DNA of 5,440 bases from the NCBI GenBank assembly GCA_946222725.1, contig CAMIHT010000128.1, positions 1-5,440 of the forward strand. Reading direction: 5' to 3'. This stretch comes from Actinotignum schaalii. GTDB lineage: Bacteria; Actinomycetota; Actinomycetes; Actinomycetales; Actinomycetaceae. This document shows positions 1-4,443 of the stretch, in pieces; position 1 is the first letter of the stretch; each line of letters starts with the position of its first letter. The translations under genes were made by a program, and so were the position numbers. Below the pieces are notes generated by a model. It saw nothing but the letters and a program-made list of their open reading frames with translations, was not told where the DNA came from and did no database searches.

Positions 1-832
1 TGTTGGTAGCGGGAGCGGTAGCTGCGCCGTCGTTCTCAGAAGGAGCCCCGGAAAGTGCCGCATCCAGATAGCTGCGCGCGGGCTTCTTACCGCGCCGGGA
101 CGTGCGTCCGGCGCTCGGGAGCCGGGTGGTGTTCTCCGCCGCGTCAATGTCGTGGGGCGAATCGTAAGGCACCGAGGCAGAATGCCCGCGGTTGGCGATC
201 TCATCCCCCGCATCAAGCTGGCGCTGTTCGCGCCGGTCCCGAATGGTGGCGGCAATATCCGCCATGGAGACGTCGGCGATATAGAACCCGGCCCACAGGA
301 TAATAATGACGAGGATAGGAACGGCTCCCCACGGGGAGAAAAGCATCTCGAGGACGCCCCCGCTGAGCCACCCGATCAGGCCGCCGGCGTTTTCTACGTC
401 CGCGAAGTAGTCGGCTGGGCTACGCGGCTGTTTTACCACATGAATAATGCCGGCCAGGCACACCACGATAATCAACACGCCCAGCAGTACCCGCCGGTGT
501 TCATTCCCGCGCGCCGGAACCACCAGCCTGATAGCGAGGGCCAAGAAGACGGCGGGAAGAAGAACGGAGAGCAGCCCGAAGATACCGGCGGTGGCGTGGT
601 GAATAACCCCGCCAAGCACTCCGGAAATATTGAACCATTCGCGCAGTGCCACAATTACCGCGAGACCGAGGAACGTCGCCACGAGGGCGTTGCGCACGTT
701 ACCCGTCAGCTGCCGCCCCTCCGCCCGCTCCGTGGCCACCCCGTTTGCGGGCGTGGCGGAGCGTCGGGACGGGCGGCGCGCGGGCGCCGTCGTCTCTTTC
801 TCGGTTTTTTTGACACGTCGCTGAAACTTCAC
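1..832 (-). CDS. ftsK: DNA translocase FtsK, N-terminal part (cut by the window edge)
   Basis: FtsK-type proteins are septum-located hexameric DNA pumps that clear and align chromosome termini during division. Only codons 1–277 are present. Residues 1–45 form an Arg/Lys-rich cytoplasmic tail. Four hydrophobic segments follow at about 48–64, 83–105, 115–133 and 169–188, the layout of the FtsK four-helix membrane domain. The segment with GGLIGWLSGG (150–159) and PWGAVPILV (167–175) before the fourth helix is typical of actinobacterial FtsK. From about 195 the protein is polar, Ala/Pro/Arg-rich linker. The motor and gamma domains lie outside, so the name rests on the membrane domain and on the conserved position after rnj. 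The GTG start at 832 is the first possible in frame, because a TAG stop lies 9 bases further upstream (844–842). An AGG at 843–841 sits 8 bases before it. An ATG two bases earlier is followed at once by TGA and cannot be the start. A less likely alternative is another FtsK/SpoIIIE-like translocase. Confidence 0.88.
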   Translation of the reverse strand, partial: MKFQRRVKKTEKETTAPARRPSRRSATPANGVATERAEGRQLTGNVRNALVATFLGLAVIVALREWFNISGVLGGVIHHATAGIFGLLSVLLPAVFLALAIRLVVPARGNEHRRVLLGVLIIVVCLAGIIHVVKQPRSPADYFADVENAGGLIGWLSGGVLEMLFSPWGAVPILVIIILWAGFYIADVSMADIAATIRDRREQRQLDAGDEIANRGHSASVPYDSPHDIDAAENTTRLPSAGRTSRRGKKPARSYLDAALSGAPSENDGAATAPATN

Positions 833-854
833 ATCAAAAGCCTAGCCTTTGTGC

Positions 855-891
855 AAAAAGTTACCCCTCCCGGCGCGCCGCGTGCGAGGGG
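855..891 (-). terminator. Possible weak terminator/attenuator between rnj and ftsK
   Basis: Read on the minus strand just after the rnj stop, a 6-bp stem CCCCTC/GAGGGG (891–886 with 869–864) encloses the perfect 10-base palindrome CGGCGCGCCG (880–871). After the stem come four bases (TAAC) and then five Ts (859–855). This resembles an intrinsic terminator, but the T tract is short and displaced, and the inner bases do not extend the main stem. It may end or reduce rnj transcripts before ftsK, or protect the 3' end. No clear promoter for ftsK is visible in the remaining 22 bases. Confidence 0.35.
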
Positions 892-893
892 GA

Positions 894-2570
894 CTACACC
901 TCTACGACGGTCGGAATAATCATGGGCGAACGGCGCAGTTTGCGGGAAACCCAGCGCCCCACCACACGCCGCATGGCCTGCTGCATCCCGTAGCTGTCCG
1001 AACCCTTCGCCACGGCTTCTTCCAGGGCCCGCGTGACTTCCGGAGTAATGCTGTCAAAAACAGTCCCATCTTCAGCCATAGCGCGCGCCTGGAGGTGCGG
1101 GCCGGTAACGATACGGCGCGCATTGGTATCCACCACCGCGAAAATAGCAATAAAGCCTTCGTTGGAAAGAATCTGACGGTCCTTGAGTTCAGACTCGGTA
1201 ATATCCCCGACCGAGGAGCCGTCCACGTAAATATTCTGGAAAGGCACCGAGCCGACGAGGCGAACTTCGCCGTCGATCATATCGATAACCGAACCGTTTT
1301 CCGCCAGAATCACGTTATCGGCAGGCACCCCGGTTTTCACCGCGACACCAGCGTTCGCGACCTGGTGGCGCACCTCCCCGTGAATGGGCATGGCGTAGGC
1401 CGGCTGCAATATGTTGTAGCAGTAGAGCAATTCGCCCTGGGCAGCGTGCCCGGATACGTGCACTCGCGCATTGCCCTGGTGGATCACATTCGCGCCGAGC
1501 TTGATGAGCCCGTTAATCACCCGGAACACCGAATTTTCGTTTCCGGGAATGAGTGAGGAGGCCAGCAGCACCGTATCCCCCGGATTAATTGCTACCTTGG
1601 GGTGGGAGCGATTCGCGATGCGGGAAAGCACCGCCATGGGTTCACCCTGGGAGCCAGTGGACATATAAATGCGACGGTTTTCGGGCAGGTCCTTCATATT
1701 CTTGAGGTCGACGACGGTGCCTTCTGGCACGTCCAAATACCCCAGGTCCTCCGCAATCTTCATATTGCGCACCATAGAGCGACCCACGAATGCGACCTTA
1801 CGACCGTTATGAGCCGCGGCGTTGAGGACCTGCTGGACCCGGTGCACGTGCGACGCAAAAGAGGCGACAACGATCTGCCCGGTAGCACCGCCGATCACCG
1901 AATCGATCACCGGCTGAATTTCCGATTCGGAATGCACAAAACCGGGAATTTCGGCGTTGGTGGAATCGCACATGAAGAGGTCTACGCCTTCATCCCCGGC
2001 CGCCGCGAAAGCACGCAGGTCGGTGAGGCGCCCGTCCAGCGGAAGCTGATCCATCTTGAAATCACCGGTGATGAGAATATTGCCCTCCGGGGTGCGGATG
2101 AAGAGGGCCAGTGCATCCGGAATGGAATGGTTGACGGCGATGAACTCAAATTCCATGCCCGCGATGGTCATGGAATCCCCTTCGGCCACCACGGTGACAT
2201 TCGGGGTTATGTGGTGCTCCTGGAGTTTCGCCTCCACGAAAGCAATGGTCAATTGGGAGCCGATCACCGGAATATCCGGGCGCATTTTCAGCAGATACGG
2301 CACCGCCCCGATATGATCCTCATGCCCGTGGGTGAGCACGATGGCGGCAATATCCTCGAGGCGATCTTCCAGGTAGTCAAGATTCGGGAGAATAAGATCA
2401 ACACCGGGTTGGGCTTCTTCGGGGAACAGCACTCCGCAATCGGCAACAACCAATTTGCCTTGGTATTCAAGAACGTTGCAATTGCGACCGACTTCACCGA
2501 GTCCGCCAAGGGGGACGATACGAACGGCGTTCCGCAGCGGTGGTACAGATTTCTTCACTTCATCACTCAC
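894..2570 (-). CDS. rnj: Ribonuclease J
   Basis: RNase J is a cytoplasmic zinc-dependent 5'-3' exonuclease and endonuclease of the metallo-beta-lactamase/beta-CASP family that matures rRNA and turns over mRNA. The 558-residue protein is full length for actinobacterial members. Visible metal ligands are the HGHEDH motif (H81, H83, D85, H86), H148, D170 and H397. The beta-CASP domain is inserted from about residue 205 to 350 and includes FVGRSM (261–266) and STGSQGEP (304–311). The HVSGHA motif (371–376) is the RNA-phosphate-binding signature. The C-terminal domain covers about 455–558. The first in-frame start is GTG at 2570, since a TGA lies at 2585–2583. It has a weak GAGAG (2584–2580) 9 bases upstream, while a better AGGGG (2574–2570) runs into the start codon itself. 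A second GTG at codon 5 (2558–2556) lies 11 bases after that AGGGG, so the true N-terminus could be four residues shorter. The gene sits between dapA and ftsK, as in other actinobacteria. Confidence 0.97.
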   Translation of the reverse strand: MSDEVKKSVPPLRNAVRIVPLGGLGEVGRNCNVLEYQGKLVVADCGVLFPEEAQPGVDLILPNLDYLEDRLEDIAAIVLTHGHEDHIGAVPYLLKMRPDIPVIGSQLTIAFVEAKLQEHHITPNVTVVAEGDSMTIAGMEFEFIAVNHSIPDALALFIRTPEGNILITGDFKMDQLPLDGRLTDLRAFAAAGDEGVDLFMCDSTNAEIPGFVHSESEIQPVIDSVIGGATGQIVVASFASHVHRVQQVLNAAAHNGRKVAFVGRSMVRNMKIAEDLGYLDVPEGTVVDLKNMKDLPENRRIYMSTGSQGEPMAVLSRIANRSHPKVAINPGDTVLLASSLIPGNENSVFRVINGLIKLGANVIHQGNARVHVSGHAAQGELLYCYNILQPAYAMPIHGEVRHQVANAGVAVKTGVPADNVILAENGSVIDMIDGEVRLVGSVPFQNIYVDGSSVGDITESELKDRQILSNEGFIAIFAVVDTNARRIVTGPHLQARAMAEDGTVFDSITPEVTRALEEAVAKGSDSYGMQQAMRRVVGRWVSRKLRRSPMIIPTVVEV

Positions 2571-2583
2571 CCCTGTATTCTCT

Positions 2584-2616
2584 CACGAAGCGCGGCGCTT
2601 CCATAGGTGCTTCGTG
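2584..2616 (-). promoter_or_regulatory. Leader hairpins just upstream of the rnj start
   Basis: On the minus strand, CACGAAGC (2616–2609) is complementary to GCTTCGTG (2591–2584), giving an 8-bp stem with a 17-base loop. A competing shorter hairpin, AAGCG–CCG–CGCTT (2600–2588), uses part of the same right arm, so the two folds exclude each other. The large stem ends exactly where the weak ribosome-binding sequence GAGAG (2584–2580) begins. The complementarity is read directly. A role in controlling rnj translation or mRNA stability is inference. Confidence 0.4.
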
Positions 2617-2645
2617 CCCGGGCGTAAAACTGGTGGCCGGCTAGT

Positions 2646-2669
2646 CCGCAACGGCGGGGCACGTTGCGG
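2646..2669 (-). repeat. Inverted repeat (8-bp arms) in the dapA–rnj gap
   Basis: CCGCAACG (2646–2653) and CGTTGCGG (2662–2669) are perfect reverse complements separated by 8 bases, giving a G+C-rich hairpin on either strand. There is no T tract after it in the minus-strand direction. Its right arm is also part of an 11-base direct repeat. It could be the second of two tandem hairpins at the 3' end of the dapA message, or an operator-like site. Confidence 0.5.
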
Positions 2670-2696
2670 CACAGGAACCCTACCTCGTTGCGGCAC
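2662..2696. repeat. 11-bp direct repeat CGTTGCGGCAC, two exact copies 24 bp apart
   Basis: Exact copies lie at 2662–2672 and 2686–2696, start to start 24 bp. The core CGTTGCGG occurs once more in inverted orientation (2653–2646), and a degraded version, CGTTGCTGCCGTGCC, lies at 2719–2733. The repeats lie wholly in non-coding DNA between dapA and rnj. Function is unknown: they may be a regulator-binding array or a by-product of overlapping hairpins. Confidence 0.55.
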
Positions 2697-2712
2697 CGTG
2701 CCGCACGGTGCC
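2692..2712 (-). terminator. Strong hairpin downstream of dapA, possible U-less terminator
   Basis: GGCACCGTGC (2692–2701) and GCACGGTGCC (2703–2712) are perfect 10-base inverted arms separated by one base, folding as an 8-bp stem with a 5-base loop. It begins 29 bases after the dapA stop codon in the direction of transcription. No T tract follows, so it is not a classical intrinsic terminator. In actinobacteria such stems without a U tract have been proposed as terminators. It may equally stabilise the 3' end of the dapBA message. Confidence 0.45.
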
Positions 2713-2741
2713 CACCACCGTTGCTGCCGTGCCCGCACCGC

Positions 2742-3650
2742 TTAGCTCGCGAGGAGGCCTTCAGCGCGCAGCGCTTCGGCCAATGCGGCGATTTGCGCCG
2801 TAGATGCCCCTACCAAGGGCAGACGCAGGGTTGCGGAGGGAATGACCCCGAGGAGTTTGAGTGCTTCTTTCGCCATAACGGCGCCCTGACCACTTCCCAT
2901 AATTGCGGAAATAATATGGCGCTGCGCGGCGGCTTCCCGGCGGGCGGCCGGCAGATCTCCGGCGTCGACCTGTTCCACCAGCGCCCGCAAGCGTGCTGCA
3001 ATAACATGCCCGGCCACCGAAATCACCCCGGAGGCCCCGTGCGCGAGCCAGGCGAAATTGAGGGCATCGTCGCCCGAGTAATATTCCAAGCCGGTACGTG
3101 CCATTTTGACGAAACCCGCCGCCACGTCCCCGGTCGCATCTTTGACGGCGCGGATGCGAGGGTGCTCAGCCAGGCGCAGCAGCGTATCCAGTTCGAGCCG
3201 TACCCCCGTACGCCCCGGGATATCGTAAACCATCACGGGCAGATCCGTGGCTTCTGTCACGTTCACAATATGTTGGTAGACGCCTTCTTGGGAGGGCCGG
3301 TTGTAATACGGGGCGACGACGAGCAGCCCCTGCGCCCCACTTTTCTCGGCGCCGCGGGCAATGCGCACTGCGTGAGCGGTGTCATTGGAACCGGCACCGG
3401 CGATCACCATGGCGCGGTTACCCACCGCCGCGCACACTTCCCGCACCAGGACGTCTTTTTCCGGCTGGTGCGTGGTGGGAGATTCTCCGGTGGTGCCAGA
3501 TAGGAGCAGGGAATCACAGCCCTGATCCACGAGGGTGGTGGCCAGCGCCACCGCGGCATCGACATCCAAGGAACCGTCGGCGTGGAAAGGTGTCACCATA
3601 GCGACGCTAACGGATCCGAAACTACGTGAAGGCAAAGTGTGCTCGTCCAT
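2742..3650 (-). CDS. dapA: 4-hydroxy-tetrahydrodipicolinate synthase
   Basis: DapA condenses pyruvate with L-aspartate-4-semialdehyde, the first committed step of diaminopimelate and lysine synthesis, in the cytoplasm. The 302-residue TIM-barrel protein aligns with E. coli DapA without gaps through the active site at an offset of +9. K170 (in AVKDATG) is the Schiff-base lysine. T53/T54 (GTTGE), Y142 and Y116 (PYYNRPSQEG) form the proton relay, and R147 binds substrate. The GVISV segment (208–212) is also conserved. Three residues that bind feedback lysine in the E. coli enzyme are changed: H53 to Q62, H56 to K65 and E84 to H93, which predicts weak or no lysine inhibition. The ATG at 3650 lies 9 bases after the dapB stop and has an AGG 8 bases upstream. 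The gene is almost certainly in one operon with dapB. Confidence 0.97.
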   Translation of the reverse strand: MDEHTLPSRSFGSVSVAMVTPFHADGSLDVDAAVALATTLVDQGCDSLLLSGTTGESPTTHQPEKDVLVREVCAAVGNRAMVIAGAGSNDTAHAVRIARGAEKSGAQGLLVVAPYYNRPSQEGVYQHIVNVTEATDLPVMVYDIPGRTGVRLELDTLLRLAEHPRIRAVKDATGDVAAGFVKMARTGLEYYSGDDALNFAWLAHGASGVISVAGHVIAARLRALVEQVDAGDLPAARREAAAQRHIISAIMGSGQGAVMAKEALKLLGVIPSATLRLPLVGASTAQIAALAEALRAEGLLAS

Positions 3651-3658
3651 GGGCTCAG

Positions 3659-3661
3659 CCT
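3659..3661 (-). promoter_or_regulatory. dapA ribosome-binding site overlapping the dapB stop codon
   Basis: On the minus strand the AGG at 3661–3659 shares two bases with the dapB TAG stop (3662–3660) and lies 8 bases before the dapA ATG. Ribosomes finishing dapB would therefore be placed on the dapA start, which suggests translational coupling. Confidence 0.55.
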
Positions 3662-4415
3662 ATCGTTCCCAGCTCATGTACCGCTCTAATCCCACCTGCA
3701 CGCCCGGATGCTGGTCAATGCCGCGGATGGCCAGAAGCACCCCGGGCATAAAAGACTCACGGGTGAACGAGTCTTGGCGCAAAGTGAGCTGTTCCCCCGG
3801 ATTTCCCAACAGCACAGTTTCGTGGGCATTCAGGCCCCGGAGGCGGACCGCGTGCACCGGGATGCCGGCAATTTTCTCCCCGCGAGCGGGTGCAGGCCCG
3901 ACGGTGGCATCGGGAGCCGGGGCGCATCCGGCCGCCGCCCGGGCCGCCGCGATTTTCTCCGCGGTGGCGCGCGCCGTTCCCGAGGGAGCATCCACTTTAT
4001 CGGGATGGTGCATTTCCACCACTTCGACGGATTCGAAATACGGGGCGGCCATTTCCGCGAACATCATGGTGAGCACGGCACTCAAACCAAAATTCGGGGC
4101 AATAAGCACATGGCGCCCCGTCTCCTTGGCCACCGTCTCGATGCGCGCAATCTTTTCCGGGGTCCATCCCGTGGCCCCGACGACGGCGTGACAGCCATTG
4201 GTCAGCAAAGCCCGCACGGTATCTTCCGTTGCATCGGGAACGGTGAAATCCACTCCCACGGTGGCACCCGCCAGGGTCTGGGCGTTGATGGGATCGTCCT
4301 TGGTGATCCGGGCGGTCAAGTTCATATCGGGAGCATCGGTAACGGCGGTGCACACGGTGCTCCCCATCCGTCCCGCCGCACCGATCACAGCTACGTTGAT
4401 AGTCATACCGTCCAT
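3660..4415 (-). CDS. dapB: 4-hydroxy-tetrahydrodipicolinate reductase
   Basis: DapB reduces the DapA product to tetrahydrodipicolinate with NAD(P)H, the second step of the diaminopimelate/lysine branch. The 251-residue protein has the Rossmann loop GAAGRMG (12–18), the VGATGW loop (79–84), and APNFGLSAVL (106–115). Its DapB signature is HHPDKVDAPSGTA (136–148), with catalytic H136 and K140 and substrate-binding SGT (145–147). At the end of the second strand, where E. coli has E38-R39, the sequence reads T38-K39, so the acidic residue that contacts the NADH ribose is missing. This could favour NADPH. The start is ambiguous. ATG 4415 has an AGG (4427–4425) 9 bases upstream. ATG 4406 (codon 4) begins MTINVAVIGAAG, which looks more like the family N-terminus. 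dapA follows after 9 bp, with no thyX gene between them, unlike mycobacteria. Confidence 0.97.
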   Translation of the reverse strand: MDGMTINVAVIGAAGRMGSTVCTAVTDAPDMNLTARITKDDPINAQTLAGATVGVDFTVPDATEDTVRALLTNGCHAVVGATGWTPEKIARIETVAKETGRHVLIAPNFGLSAVLTMMFAEMAAPYFESVEVVEMHHPDKVDAPSGTARATAEKIAAARAAAGCAPAPDATVGPAPARGEKIAGIPVHAVRLRGLNAHETVLLGNPGEQLTLRQDSFTRESFMPGVLLAIRGIDQHPGVQVGLERYMSWER

Positions 4416-4430
4416 GCTACGTGGCCTGGA

Positions 4431-4436
4431 TAGACT
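4431..4436 (+). promoter_or_regulatory. Candidate -10 element for the ABC-class ATPase gene
   Basis: TAGACT fits the TANNNT pattern and ends 7 bases before the ATG at 4444, so transcription could begin at the A of the start codon and give a leaderless message, which is common in actinobacteria. No good -35 is visible at 16–18 bases upstream (that stretch is inside dapB). An AGGT (4437–4440) lies only 3 bases before the ATG, short for a ribosome-binding site. Confidence 0.35.
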
Positions 4437-4437
4437 A
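4432..4437 (-). promoter_or_regulatory. Candidate -10 element for dapBA
   Basis: On the minus strand TAGTCT (4437–4432) fits TANNNT. It would place transcription start near 4425, about 10 bases before the ATG at 4415 and about 19 before the ATG at 4406. It overlaps the plus-strand -10 candidate because TAGACTA reads as TAGTCTA on the other strand. No clear -35 is visible, as the upstream stretch is inside the divergent coding region. Confidence 0.33.
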
Positions 4438-4443
4438 GGTGCT

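Noticed and set aside
805..811. Run of seven As (minus strand) in ftsK codons 7–9 as a slippage or phase-variation site
   Set aside because: Seven As encoding Lys-Lys in a basic tail is not long enough on its own to claim slippage, and there is no stem or alternative product to support it.
832..834. ATG immediately followed by TGA, overlapping the ftsK GTG start, as a regulatory start-stop element
   Set aside because: Start-stop pairs can stall ribosomes, but a single ATGTGA is common by chance and nothing else supports it.
152..919. Plus-strand open frame (255 codons) opposite ftsK
   Set aside because: The opposite strand gives four clear membrane helices and a family-like FtsK N-terminus. 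The plus-strand product is hydrophilic and unrecognisable.
1602..2606. Long plus-strand open frame (334 codons) opposite rnj
   Set aside because: It lies antisense to a gene with complete RNase J motifs. The predicted protein is rich in His, Arg and Gly with no recognisable domain, as expected from third-position G+C bias on the other strand.
2676..2681. TAGGGT on the minus strand as a -10 element for rnj
   Set aside because: It matches TANNNT, but no -35 is present and the predicted start would fall inside a hairpin. One hexamer in a repeat-rich gap is weak evidence.
2664..3503. Plus-strand open frame (279 codons) opposite dapA
   Set aside because: Antisense to a complete DapA. Its composition is that of a shadow frame and it shows no family motif.
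3708..4433. Plus-strand open frame (241 codons) opposite dapB
   Set aside because: Antisense to a complete DapB; low-complexity Gly/His/Arg protein without motifs, and it ends in the divergent promoter region.
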